Made by a program: the position numbers and the translations under genes
Source: Carettochelys insculpta
Taxonomy: Eukaryota > Chordata > Testudines > Carettochelyidae
DNA: 64,000 nt
Direction of reading: 5' to 3'
Assembly (NCBI RefSeq): GCF_033958435.1
Contig: NC_134138.1
Location: 205,849,298-205,913,297, forward strand
Notes under the pieces: model-generated
Databases searched by the model: none
What the model was told of the DNA's origin: nothing
What the model saw: the letters and a program-made list of their open reading frames with translations, nothing else
In this document: piece by piece, positions 33,798 to 44,987 of the stretch
Layout: every line of letters begins with the position of its first letter
Numbering within the stretch: the first letter of the stretch is position 1

Positions 33798-36105
33798 TAG
33801 GCTTAAGTCCAAATATTTTTCAAGTTTGCTGTTGCTGGAAACAAACAGGGTTTGGGTTTTTCTCTCTCTCTCTTTATTTTAAATCCTTAGCTGGGAAAAT
33901 TCTTAACTTATCTGGGAAAATTCACAGACTTAATCTAAACATCATTAATTTAAGCCTCTAAATTCTCCTGAGGAATTCTGGTAACAGCACTTTAAATTAC
34001 TGCTCCTGTGAAAAGCTTTAGTAGTTCAGAGAATGATCAGAGTAAAAGTTTTTAATGTCACACTGGAAAAGGATGATTGCATCTATTGTGGTACATCTCC
34101 TAAGTCCTGATCTTTTAGCAAGTAAGAAGAGAGATATGAATTACTATTGGTGGAAATATACAATGCTTCTTTAAAAGTAGTGCATAGGTTTTCTTATTGG
34201 AATCCAACTGGAAATTGCCAAAGGAAAAAAGGTTTCTTTCAATAATAGTACTTAACTATTTCCGTATTATAACATTAATCACATAGTTGAATAATAGCTA
34301 CTGTTTATTGATTTAATCATATCTATGTTTTGAAAGTTTGTTTTTCTAGTTAAGATTAAATTTTTTGATAACATAGTGGCAAGAATCCACTGCCCTACAT
34401 GGTATGAAGAATCTCTGGTGTACAGATTCTTAGTCTAACCTTCCAACACACCATCTCGTAAATTACACCAGTTTAGTTTAGTCCTAACTAAGTGCAGTTG
34501 TGCCTGGCTTATATTTCACTGTTGAGTTTGGCTCTGTGAGTGGAAAGTTGCTGACTTTTTGACCTAACCTGCTGAATGTTTTTACATAGGAAGTCATGAT
34601 CTGGCTTGACTTCAATGGTCCCTGTTTGATCACAGATTCTGTAAGGAAATTCCACATGAATAGGAGCTGAAAAGCATTAGACCTGGGTGATTAGACAGTG
34701 AAAGTGAATTCTTTCAATAGAAACCTGTTTTTCTGTTGAAAGTTGTTCAGAATTTCCAGTACAATTAGGGTAGCAGTATCAAAACTTCTTTGGTTAGGGT
34801 GCTGTCTTTCCAGGGTAATTGTACCTCAGTGCCATGTCTGAAAGAATCGTTCACCAGAAGTATCAGACTGTGAACATGCTTGTTTGGATGTTCTTGGCTG
34901 ATTGTCAGTGATGTTTGTTTGTGAAACTAAGTATACAGATTTATACCCATAGGACAATTTGTCAGCTATAAGAGGATTAAGTGCCATCAGAAGATTTTGT
35001 TGTGTTCAGAACATATATACTAAAAAAACAGCAAAAAAAACCTAACCTTTTTGCTGGAATAATATCGATATTGACTGAGTTAATGAATTGTTAGATGGGC
35101 ATTTCATCCTGGTTGAGCTAAAACAAATTAAAATGTACATATTATTTATGTGGTGTTGGAACTACTAGTTCCCTTCTATCGCAGGTAGGATCACTATTCT
35201 TTCTGCACTTTCTCCTTGGTTTTTCTTGTCCATTTTGGAAGTCACGTGATAGAATTGTTATCATTCCCAGTTGGTTGACTAGACGTGCTCACATTTTTCC
35301 ATTGCTTCTAATTGCTGATGGCCTGCTGATTTTCATTGGCAGTTTGTAAAGCCATCCAGTATACAAATGGGTACATGTCCTGAATAGAAAGGAAGCATCC
35401 TGGCATGTAGGACTGTTAAATTCAGATGTCTCCATTACCGCACTTTTCTTATACTGAGACTGGCTACTTGCCTGGTACCATTTATGCTACATATGCAGTA
35501 GACATTTGGGACCTGATCTTGCTTTCCTGGCAATCAGTAATAAAAACTCATTAACTCATTAACAAGGGACTAGTTTGACTACTTTTACCGCAATTTAGCT
35601 GTGTTTTCTTCCAAATCCTTCTCTAATATAAAAACCCCATCCTTTCAAGGTACTTTTCTGGGAACTGCACATTACAACAAGGATTTCTACATCAAACTTA
35701 AAATCATATGAGCACCAGAAAACAAGTATTGAAATGAAAGGGGCGTTTTAAGGGTACTGGTTTAGACCTATGCACTCAGGCCCAGTTCCTCAGCTGGTGT
35801 AAAATACAGGCCCAAATCCTCAGCTGGTTTAAAACATCATAGTTCCATTGAGCTGAAGATGAGACAAATGAGATATATTCTTATCCATAGCACCTCTAAA
35901 TGTAGGTAATATATCCACAGTCTATTGTATTTTAAAACCTACTGGACTCATAGCTCACAGAATGCGCTTAGATATTACTTTTAGAGAGGAGTATCTAAAA
36001 AACTACACTATAAATCAATGGAGCTGCACCGCTTTATTCCCTGGCAGACTAAGTTCCTCTTTCAGGCAAAATTCATCATAACTTTTATGATAAATCCTTA
36101 AACTT
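33798..36105. other. Non-coding stretch
   Basis: AT-rich sequence without recognisable genes. A CT-run occurs at 33860-33875. CCTCAGCTGGTTTAAAACATCATAG near 35800-35860 is a trace of an old amniote repeat. Confidence 0.45.
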
Positions 36106-36311
36106 AGGGCCAGATTTACTGAGGTATTTAGGCTCCCAAAGGTTCAGATAGCAACCAGTTGGATTTTTAAGCAGGAGTAAGCAGTCTAGATGTCTACTTT
36201 CAGTCTCAGTAGGTCTTCAAGACTTTCAGTGAGTTAGGCACCTAAGACCAAACTCAACCTGCTGTGAGTCTACCTGTATCTTTAGACCCCTACATAGTAA
36301 ATCTGGCCCTT
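36106..36311. mobile_element. Small MITE with AGGGCCAGATTTACT ends
   Basis: AGGGCCAGATTTACT at the left and AGTAAATCTGGCCCT at the right are perfect 15-bp inverted repeats 205 bp apart. Interior halves partly mirror each other (GTATTTAGGCTCCC against GTCTAAAGATAC). No convincing target duplication is visible; hAT is a guess. Confidence 0.65.
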
Positions 36312-37037
36312 GACCTTCAGAAGAAAGTTATGATAGAGGTTGATATTTTAGAGTGCTTGAGAACATCATGATTTCTTCCAAAGACAGAGGCGGGGGGAGG
36401 GAGATTTATATTTATATATTTAAAACAAACAAACAAACAAGCAAAAGCCGTACCAGCTTGCAAATACAATACCTAGCATACAGGTTTTAGGTATTCATAT
36501 TTAAAAGTAACAGCTAAGCACATTCTGTGAATTACTAATCCAGTATTGTATGACATATAGCTCACTGAGGATGTATTACCTACCTTTACAGACAGTTTGT
36601 AAGAATACATCTGATTTGTCTTAGCGTTTGAAACATATTTATGTTATATCCTTTCACATGGCAGGCTGAATACAAATATGTGAACTATTACATTTTCTCC
36701 TATTGGAATCTAGAGAAAATAAACTGGTGCCTTGAGCATTGTTTTTCACCAGCAGCTACAGTCAGCTGAACATAATAATGCTTTAAAAACCTGTATTGCA
36801 AGACTTTTCAAGAAACCCCAGGATTCCCTTCCTCTTTACAGCTGTTGATTTGATTCCCAGGTTGGAATAGATTTCTTTTTATTTTGAGTTGTTTCCATGG
36901 TAGAGAAATTAGCTTGGACAGGAATCCAAAAGGAACCCAGACCTAAAATATTTTCTCTTTTATCTCTTGTAGTATCACCGTGTGGCAATAATTACCTGAG
37001 TGCATGGAATATCCCATGTAGCTACTGTGTACTGTAA
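36312..37037. other. Non-coding stretch with (AAAC)n run
   Basis: Contains an AAACAAACAAAC microsatellite at about 36422-36442. Otherwise unassigned AT-rich sequence. Confidence 0.5.
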
Positions 37038-37405
37038 GGCTGCATCTACACTGAGCCATGTTGCTGACAGCTTGATGCAAATGAGCGGTCTCAAAAATGC
37101 AAATGGACGTTCATTTGCATATTCACATGGCTAATTTGCCTATTCTTGCAAGAATGTGCTGCCAGCAGAAAACAAGTAGTATAGACATGGTTCTGCTGGC
37201 AAAATCCCCCTTTGTCAGCAGCCCTTTATGTCTGGAAAAAGTCAGGGATAAGGGGTTTTTGCTGGCAGAACCATGTCTACACTACTTGTTTTCTGCTAGC
37301 AGGTCAATCTTGCACAAATATGTAAATTATGTGTGTGAATGTGCATTTTCAAGACCACTTATTTGCAGCAAGCTGCCAGCAGCACAGCCCAGTACAGATG
37401 CAGCC
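37038..37405. mobile_element. Palindromic Harbinger MITE with TAA duplication
   Basis: It begins GGCTGCATCTACACTGAGCC and ends GTACAGATGCAGCC, with TAA directly repeated on both sides (37035-37037 and 37406-37408), the classical Harbinger target. Arms carry ATGCAAATGAGC and GTTCTGCTGGCA motifs meeting near 37230. Confidence 0.87.
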
Positions 37406-37897
37406 TAAATGTTTTTATTAAATTATGAGTGCAACATTTTTGGATACAGTTATAACATCCAGGACACGTAATGCCTTTATCTCTATGTAATGAGAAAAAA
37501 CAAGTACAGTCCTTAAATTATTTTTAATTAAAGGTATAATATAAACAGAGATTTCTCCTGGTCTGAAACTGCATGTGTATCAGAGCTGCCTCTTCCATTT
37601 CCTTTGCTGTGATTGATGTTTTCAAAAATTTACAGTTGTATGCTCCCGTTGAATTGAGCCTTATGGTTGTAACAATTTCAGATGAGCTCAGCTGCTGCTT
37701 TCTTGCCTTTTTGAAACCTCTGTGTAAAGTGACGGTATCATGTATATTAATTAATTTTTGGTCTCATCATCCAGTTCTTCCAGCAAATAAATGGGAGTTT
37801 TGCAAGCAAAAGAGCTGTGGGGTCAGATATCACAACAGATCATAGGCCAGGTTTTATTTAGACATTAGGTAACTAGCCAAATTATGCCTTGAATATA

Positions 37898-38850
37898 TGT
37901 AGTAGTAGCAGTAGTAGGTATCCTTCGATCCCGAGGGATCATGGGTTTACGCCCCAGTTGGACTGATTCGAGCAGCGTCTTTTGTGGCTGTGCAGTCCAA
38001 TCTGGGAGTGGCAGTCCTTTCCACGCTGTGAGCAACAGTAAGCAGATGTCATTCTGGTATCACGGACATGGATCTTTCTGAGGGCTCTCCTGTCTTCCGC
38101 TTCCTTCACCAAGGTAGTTTCATACATAACAAGAGCTTCCTTCACTCCCTGTTTCCAGGCATGCGTGTCTGAGGCGAGTGAATGCCAGGTGTTCACACTG
38201 ATAGAGAGAGTGCTGAGATCATGCTTGCATGTGTCTTTGTAGTGCAATTTAGGTCACCCTTTTGGCCTCTTTCCAGACGCCAGCTCGCCGAAGAGGAGGT
38301 CCTTCAGTATTCGGCCATCCGTCATGTGTGAGACATGGTCCAGCCAGTGCATACGCCTCTGTTTGAGAAGGGTGAACATGGAGGCGGTGCCTGCCCTCTC
38401 AAGCACTGCGCTTTTGGGGACCTTGTCCTGCCATGAGATACCGAGTATGCGCCTAAGGCAGCGCATGTGGAATGTGTTGAGCTACTACTTTTGTTTTGAG
38501 CGCAAAGTCCATGTTTCACTGGCGTCTAGCAGTGTGCTCAGAACACAGGCTGTGTAGACCTGCACCTTGGTGTGTACAGTGAGCTTATTGTTAGCCCATA
38601 CTCTCTTCGTCAGCCTGGAGAACATTGTGGCAGCTTTTCCAATGCACTTGTTGATCTCGCTATCAAGTGACAAGTTGTCCGAGATCACCGAGCCTAGGTA
38701 CACGAACTCATGGATGACTTTCAGTTCGTAGTCTAGCACATTGATAGATGGCTCACTACCCACATTTTGGCCCATCACCTGGGTCTTCTTTAAGCTGATT
38801 GTATTCAGATGGTATATCACCAGCTTCATGGGCATCAGGGAAATTTCCAA
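37898..38850 (-). pseudogene. Non-LTR retrotransposon, RT C-terminus and finger
   Basis: On the minus strand nearly continuous coding from 38850 to 37939 encodes the region after the reverse-transcriptase core of a non-LTR element. Landmarks are LKKTQVMGQNVG, FVYLGSVISDNLSLD, CVLSTLLDASETWTLRSKQ, MRCLRRILGISWQDKVPKSA, QRRMHWLDHVSHM and, near the end, a cysteine/histidine cluster CCSQRGKDCHSQIGLHSHKR followed by RC. It has two stop codons: one after RSKQK near 38485, and one after GKRPKG near 38253. The 3' UTR is very short and ends in a (TAC)n trinucleotide run at 37898-37920. The clade is not resolved (RTE- or CR1-related). The copy is 5'-truncated and dead. Confidence 0.82.
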
Positions 38851-39049
38851 CAGGGTGCCAGGACCTGAAAACCCTTTGAGACTCCTGCAATCATGGATAA
38901 ATTAACCACACCCACCCACTGATGTGTAGCTGAAAGCTCTAAAATGTTCCATCAAAACTTTGATCCATAGGTAGACCAGGCAAAGAGGCAACTCTAAGGA
39001 AGAGTGAGAACAGGCTATGAGAATGTGATCAATTGGATAAAGAGAACAT

Positions 39050-39274
39050 TGAAGAGTGGTCAAGAAACAATGGGCTTAAATTCAGCAGTGGAAATTTAGG
39101 TTAAATAGTAGGAAAATCATTCTGTTGGGGTAGTTTGGCACTGGAACAGATTAGCTAGAGAGGTTTTGGAATCTCCATCACTGGAGGTTGACTACTTCAT
39201 ACACCTCAATGTAGAGGACCGGACTAAATGATCTATCCAGGTTCCATCCCATTCTACATATCTATGGTTCTATA
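39050..39274 (+). mobile_element. CR1-type LINE 3' end
   Basis: A 3'-end segment with AATTTAGGTTAAATAGTAGG, GAGGTTTTGGAATCTCCATC, GGACCGGACTAAATGATC and a terminus CTATGGTTCTATA, the usual CR1 tail pattern. Decayed and 5'-truncated. Confidence 0.75.
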
Positions 39275-39544
39275 ATGTGGAAGGAGGGCGGGGACAGAGT
39301 AGGCCTAACTTCCCTCTGCTGCCTGTTGCTTTGACTTTTGTCTGGTATCAGGTTAGGCCAGATCTGAGAAAGTGCACTAAATTCAAACCAAGACTCAGCA
39401 AAAGGCACAAGCAAGATGAGCCAACTGGAGAACCACAAAATGAAGAGACCCAGGTAACCATCACACCAGGAAAAATAAGAAAATACATACCCTAAAATCA
39501 GTAGGAGCTTTTGCTGTTAAGCAGCAAGTAATATGAGACCAAAG

Positions 39545-39688
39545 CCTTCAACATTGAGAAGCTCTTTTGAAATTACAATATGCAAGTGAGGTGCAAAATA
39601 TGCAAATTTACACCTCATTTGCATTTTGATTGACTTCATTTGCATACCCCTTTCAAAAGAGGAATGTAAGTGTAGATGCACTCTTACT
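39545..39688. mobile_element. Partial Harbinger-like MITE (right arm)
   Basis: AGAAGCTCTTTTGAAATTACAATATGCAAGTGAGG...GAGGAATGTAAGTGTAGATGCA matches the outer right arm of the element at 25305-25716. The left arm and the centre are missing. Confidence 0.65.
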
Positions 39689-40129
39689 GTGCTCTTAGAA
39701 GACACTTAGGGGCAAATTACAGCTAACTAACAACACAGAACACTGAAAGCCAGGGCTGGTGGCTGTAAACAAACTTTATGGGACCATCAGAAACTTGGCC
39801 ACACCCATATAAGTGGTCATCTGGTTAATTAAGATAATGTGGAGGAAGAGGGGAATGCGGGGGGCGGGTGGGCAACATGGCTGGCGGGTGAAGATGCAGC
39901 TAGGAAAGGCAAGCCCCAACCCTGCCACTTCCACCCCCAAGACCCTTCCCCTTCCACAGCCTCCCCACCATTTCTGAATTATGCAGACATGTAGCAACTT
40001 TAAATCTGTCTGTCTATCATCTGCAATGACTGGTGGTAGTCACTTTCACATGTAATCTTTATATCTGCATCCACCACTTGTAGAGATGGTTCCTCAGAAA
40101 GAACAATCAACAGAGCCAACTGTAGAAGT

Positions 40130-41858
40130 CTACTCTTTTCTGTTGAATGCTCCACTGTTAGCCTCCATCGAAACTGCTCCTGGGTGGGGTTGGTTTGTCC
40201 CATCTAGGATCACATGAGCCATGGGTGCAGGGGGTAAGCAGCATCAGCCACAATGCAGGGGAACATGGTGGTGTCCCCAGTAGGGAGGTCCTGTGGGGGG
40301 ACATACTTCCCCTCCTGCATTCTGCAGCTCAACCAAGAGTTGCAGAAAATCCGGGCATTCTGGGATCACCTGGACCATCCTACGTAGACATCCATGAAGC
40401 AGCCCTGGGCGTCCGTAAGGGCCTGGAGGACCCTGGAGTGGTACCCCTTTCTATTGATATATTGCCCTGTGCTGTGATCCGGGGCCCGGATGGGGATATG
40501 AGTCCCATCCAGGACCCCAAAGGAGTTGGAAACGCCCAGGCCATCAAATCCCTCCATGGGAGCATCGAGGTCCATGACTTGGATGACCCCAGGCCCCCGC
40601 CCCCACAGGAGGATGGCATTAATCACTTTGATGACCTGCACTGAATGGAGGATATGCACACTGTGTGTGTGTGTTGAGGTGCCCCAGAGCCCCCTATCCC
40701 TGGCCTCTGCCCCCAATGCCCCTCTCCTGCCCCTTTCATGGCCCTCCCGTTTCCTCCCCTGTCCCCTCCAGGCACCTGCTCCCTGTCCCCGATAGTCCCC
40801 CTTGCCTGGGAGCCCCCATCCCTCCTCCAGCGTGTGTGTAACCCAAGCACCACTTACCTGCAGGAGGACAGCCCCGATGGTAGCCTTGCCCACCCGGAAC
40901 CGGTGGCCAACTGAGCAGTGGCTGTCTGGGATGGCCAGCTTCCATATGGCGATTGCTACTCTTTTCTCCAAAGGGAAGACGGGCCACATTCTCATGTCCT
41001 GGTGCTGAAGGGTAGGGACCAGCCAGTGGCATAGCTCCAGAAATGTCTCTATCCTCATCTGGAGGTTCTGGAGCCATCACTCATCATCCCACTCATACAT
41101 CACCATCCAGTCCCACCACTCGGTGCTGGTGGGGTAGCACCACAAGCGCCAGATGGCACGGGGGATGGGGTGCAGACAGTAACCTCTGGTGAGGGCCTGC
41201 AGGACCAGGGCAGGGGGGAGGGGTTAGCTTCTTGAAAAGGTAGAGTATAGCGATGACATTCATGGCCAGGAGTCTCACCAGGTCATCAGTGGCATCCCCA
41301 TTGGGGAGCTGAAGGGGATCCATGGAGTCTGCGGAATCCTGGCTTAGATCCAGACACAGGGACTGCGGTGCTGTATCTTGCAGAGTAGCCCTCGGCACAT
41401 CCAGGGCAGGAGTGTTCGGGAGGGGCCCTTTAAGGGGGTGGCTGGCTGTGGGGCTCAGAAGGGCTAGTCCACCATGCGACCCCCATCTGTGGCCTATCTT
41501 GGCTTGTCCTTTCAAAACGGCTCCTGTGGCTGTGTGGTTGCTCCTTTTCAAAAGAGCACCTTGCCCTTTCGAAAGAACGGATTGGAAGGTCAATCTGCTT
41601 TTGGATGTATGGACCCTCTTTCTAAACCCAGTCTTTCAAAAGATGCTTTCCAGAAAATCACCTTTCAAAGGTGCACTGTAGTGTAGATGCCACAAAGGAA
41701 TAGAGCTTATTTCAAAATAAGCCATCGTGTGTCCAATGGCTAAGTGCTGTTTTGAAATTCATTTTTGTGTGTAGCAGTGTTATTTTGAACTATACTATTA
41801 AGGAAGAGCTATTCCAGAAGAGCTTACCTCAAAATAAGGCTGCTATGTAGACATACCC
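40130..41858 (-). mobile_element. Harbinger element, second family, 3'-truncated
   Basis: The right terminus CTGCTATGTAGACATACCC (ending 41858) is the inverted form of GGGTATGTCTACATAGCAG and resembles the ends of the MITEs at 22937 and 33646, not those of the 12442 element. Subterminal TTATTTCAAAATAAGCC motifs lie at 41700-41725. No matching left terminus was found, and the transposase fades out near 40130. Confidence 0.68.
40135..41323 (-). pseudogene. Second Harbinger transposase, older and decayed
   Basis: This is a minus-strand relative of the transposase at 12805. Exon 1 begins at ATG 41323 (MDPLQLPNGDATDDL) and ends at 40858 (donor CTGCAG|GTAAGT). Exon 2 starts at 40635 after acceptor CCATTCAGTGCAG; the 222-bp intron sits at the same protein position as in the other copy. 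It shows TFLELCHWLVPTLQHQD, KATIGAVLL, the first catalytic D in VLDGTHIPIRAPDH and the second in VADAAYPLHPWLM. Lesions include TGA in place of a residue before WLQNLQM, a TGA directly after the motif VGWSR near 40366, and loss of frame after PWLM near 40200. The region of the third acidic residue is no longer readable. The flank to 41858 ends in a Harbinger-type terminus. Confidence 0.85.
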
Positions 41859-42129
41859 TGAGTGACACCTGTCATAAATGTGTTCATGAGCTCTTTTTGC
41901 CTTTTTAATTGGATGTAGCTACTTTTCATGTCTGGCCACTTTGGATACTGGAAAAGAATCTAAGTTGAAACTGTAGTTTTGAGCTATTTTTCCATGAACA
42001 GCTGTTCTAAACTATACCCCACAGCTATCATTGATGTTGATGTGTAGTATTTTCTTGGTTTTCTGTAGCTCTCAGTCTCTACATTAATTTGTTGGTAATG
42101 TAGGCAGCTAGTAATGTGATTAAAATAAT

Positions 42130-42743
42130 ATTTTATTTAGAATGACTAAAATTCTGCTGTGGTGAACTACTATTTTTTCTGGAATATGAAAAAAAAAGCA
42201 ATACTGTGCTTAAATTACTCAATAAGATTGTGACATGAAGTCCATTATTTCTAACGTATAAAACAGTCCACTGTTATGAGATGATGATGATGTCCTCTGA
42301 ATATGCATAAATCTGCAGCTGTCTCTCCCAAGGTCTGTCTGGTAGAGGTGTTATTAAAAGTTTTCTGCACTGCGCTGTTCAGTTAGTTATGCAGTATTCA
42401 TATGCAGATACTTTATGTCCTTGCTGAAACCTGGCTACCACATGGAGTCATTGGGCCATTCACAGCAGTTAGTCTTTGATATGTCCTTCATGGATGAGAT
42501 TTAGGATTACTCCTCTCGTTTCATTTGGAAGGACAATGCAATTGCCTTTAATTATGAGTCCATTTGTCTTGCTTAATTGCCCACCTACCACAGAGTAGTC
42601 TCTTATCACCCATTAGTATCCTTTGCATACATAGGCCAGCTAGCCCTAATGTCATTTAGAACTCCTTTAAGTTGTGTGACTATCAAGGTTGCTTGTTGTA
42701 GCAGGCGTAGTTTCTTTTCAGCCTCTCGTCTGTATGCACTCAG
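42130..42743 (-). pseudogene. Ty3/gypsy integrase remnant
   Basis: Minus-strand pieces in order: ALSAYRREAEKKLRLLQQATL and LNDIRASWPMYAKD (linker before integrase), NCIVLPNETRGVILNLIHEGH (HH-CC zinc-binding start), PGFSKDIKYL, RKLLITPLPDRPWE, then TAADLCIFRGHHHHLITVD, which contains the first catalytic aspartate of the DDE core. Later core sequence is only faintly visible. Stops and frameshifts interrupt it. The linker is joined to the RT part once the Penelope insertion is removed. Confidence 0.75.
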
Positions 42744-42751
42744 AGCATCCA

Positions 42752-43287
42752 CGTGAAAAACAAACAGTCCTGTTGCATAAATGGGCATAAATCTGACATC
42801 AGGATTTGGAATACACATAAACCTAGAAGGAACACTTTAACCTCCCTGGACATTCAATGAAGGATTTGAAAGTAGCCATTCTTCTACAAAAGAATTTTAC
42901 CACAAGATTACAGAGGGAGATATCTGAATTGGAATTCATTTGCAAGTCTGACACATTTAACCTTAGGTTTAACAATGATCTTACACATTACAAGGGCAAT
43001 TTCCCCACCTTCGATAGCCACAGGAATAGCACCCATCCCACTTAATTTACTTCTTCCACTGGTCCTATTAGTGACAGGTGACTCACCTCCCCCTGTTTTT
43101 TTTTTCCTTCTCCTCCTCCTCCCTGCTATATAAACTCTAGATTCCTATTTTCTACTCCAATCTGAGTAAGTGGGTCTTTCCCACAAAAGCTCACTACCTA
43201 ATAAATAAGTTTATTAGGGTTTACGGTGCTACAGGACTGCTTGTTGTTTGTGATGCTGTAGACTAACCCAGCTACCCCTCTGAGACT
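42752..43287 (+). mobile_element. Penelope-like element, 5'-truncated
   Basis: The insert is flanked by AGCATCCA on both sides (42744-42751 and 43288-43295). It begins in the GIY-YIG endonuclease region (INGHKSDIRIWNTHKP in partly shifted frames) and continues as DLKVAILLQKNFTTRLQREI and FNNDLTHYKGNFP (42857-43045). It ends in the family's 3' tail with GGGTCTTTCCCACAAAAGCTC and GACTAACCCAGCTACCCCTC. It lies inside the gypsy element. Confidence 0.85.
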
Positions 43288-43295
43288 AGCATCCA

Positions 43296-44480
43296 GGTAT
43301 GCCTTTATGTCCTCTTCCAGCTGAGTGTAAATCTGGGTTCTCTAATTAAGTGTTCGCTACTCCAAGGTTTTTCTCAGGAACAGCAAGGTAACATATTATC
43401 TACAGTACACCTTTCAGTTTTGGCACATTTATTGGTGCATTCAATTCTCAAATGGCTTTTGCTTTTTGAGGGCAAGGATGGATTCAGCTTAGTTTGTCTG
43501 TCTCCCAAAACTTCATCTGAGGTAAGCATAAGACACACTTTTCCTTGTTTAGCTTCGGTCCAGTGCTTCATTGAGGGTTTTGTTGTCTTCTTCCATTACA
43601 GGGCCATATATCAAAATATTGGCCCTGAGAACTGCATTTGCATTCACTAATATTCTGCCATCTTATTTTTTGGAAAAAAAACATGCCCCCTGGTAATTCC
43701 AAAAGGTAACTTCAGAAGCAAAATCTTCTGAAAGATCTGATAAATGTACAAGACAAAAAAGCAGTCACATAGCATTTTGAAGACTAACAAAATAGTTTAT
43801 TAGGTGATGAGCTTTCATGGGACAGACCCACTTCTTCAGATCTGGAAATTCTGATGAAAGTAAAGTGGCCTTACACGTTACAAGGACAGTTTCCCCAACT
43901 TTGATATTTGTGGTGATCTCAGGCAAGTCACTTAAAAGACACTTGCAGGAAGTAATTTTCCCCCGCTTCACCCTGCGTTCTGTCTTATGTAGTTGATTTG
44001 TCAGTTTTCATTTCATTTTTCTCATTGTGCCAGTTTACTTTAATAAGAATTTCCAGATGTGAAGAAGTGGGTCTGTCCCACGAAAACTCATCACCAAATA
44101 AATTATTTTGTTTGTCTTTTAAGTGTAAAGTCTTTTAAGTGTAAAGTCTTAAAAGTGTCTTTTAAGTCCTCTTTAAGGACTGCTGATTTGTTTTGTGAAG
44201 ATCCAGACTAACATGGTTACCTCTCTGTGACTGATAAAGGTAGTCAATTTAGCACTCTCTTTGGCTTAAAGGAATTTTCCAGAATCTGCTTGAGGTATTC
44301 AGCTTGAAGAATTCTGTAGTTCCTTCCACTATGGGGGGAGGGGGGAAATTCATCCAATGATGGAAGGATAACAACTTTATTAAGTTTTTAGGTCTCCGGT
44401 CACACTAACAAGTTTTTGTGACAAAACTCCTGTGTCAGGTGGTTTCAACTCTGGGAGGGGTTAAAGGTGACTGTGTAAGC
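43296..44480 (-). pseudogene. Ty3/gypsy reverse transcriptase remnant
   Basis: The polymerase is split by the Penelope insertion at 43745-44230. On the right side (44470-44240) the minus strand reads CDRRPKNLIKLLSFHHW and KLNTSSRFWKIPLSQRE, the region leading to the first catalytic block. On the left side (43736-43320) it resumes with FIRSF, LPFGITR, YGPVMEEDNKTLNEAL, LNKEKCVLCLPQMKFW and APINVPKLKGVL. The catalytic aspartates expected just before YGPV are lost. The reading changes frame several times. The order matches a Ty3/gypsy RT running toward integrase. Confidence 0.75.
43745..44230 (+). mobile_element. Penelope-like insertion with inverted 3' head
   Basis: It is flanked by CTGATAAA on both sides (43737-43744 and 44231-44238). 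The first about 115 bp (43747-43861) is an inverted copy of the family's 3' tail. From about 43862 to 44230 a plus-oriented, 5'-truncated copy follows (GGCCTTACACGTTACAAGGAC... GTGGGTCTGTCCCACG...). The whole is a single insertion into the gypsy reverse transcriptase. Confidence 0.85.
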
Positions 44481-44481
44481 C

Positions 44482-44804
44482 TAGGGATGTAAATACCTAT
44501 TCAAACAGTTAAACAATATAATCTTAATTGTTTAACCATTTAACTGGTTAATTGTTCGTGGGCTGGTACAGAGCAGCCAGATCTGGAGTCCAACCAGGGC
44601 TGTGATACCATTTCCTCTGTCTGGCAGGGGCCCCACCTGCCAGGCATGGTTGGGGTTGCTCCAGGATGGCCTGTTATGGGCACGGGCTGCTCCACGCTGG
44701 CCTTCCATAATTGGCTATCTATTGGGGTTTGGATAAGTCCAGTCAACTGGTTACCCAGTAAGTCTAATGTTTACTGGGTAACCAGTTAACCTTTTACAGC
44801 CCTG
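44482..44804. mobile_element. hAT MITE
   Basis: Ends TAGGGATGTAAAT and TTTTACAGCCCTG are inverted repeats, flanked by TGTAAGCC and TGTAAGTC (7 of 8 identical; 44474-44481 and 44805-44812). The interior has the mirrored motif GGTTACCCAGTAA / TTACTGGGTAACC. Lies within the gypsy element. Confidence 0.85.
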
Positions 44805-44829
44805 TGTAAGTCCCTTCTGATGACTCTCA

Positions 44830-44907
44830 CACCTGCTGCTGAGTTGATTTTAAATTCAGTAATCTTTCCATAAAGAGTCACTTTCGTGATCCAGGCAGGC
44901 TCTGTCT
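44830..44907 (-). pseudogene. Ty3/gypsy protease remnant
   Basis: The minus strand reads PAWITKVTLYGKITEFKINSAAGVRVI. This is the N-terminal part of a retropepsin-type protease, where a D-T/S-G-A motif is expected; here the catalytic triad has become NSA. It directly follows the gag zinc knuckle, as expected. Confidence 0.62.
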
Positions 44908-44987
44908 CACCCTGTGACAGATCCCAGAAGCAATTGCTTTTAATTGTCTGTAACATGAGTCAGCTCCCTGTTGCCCTATTAATGCAA

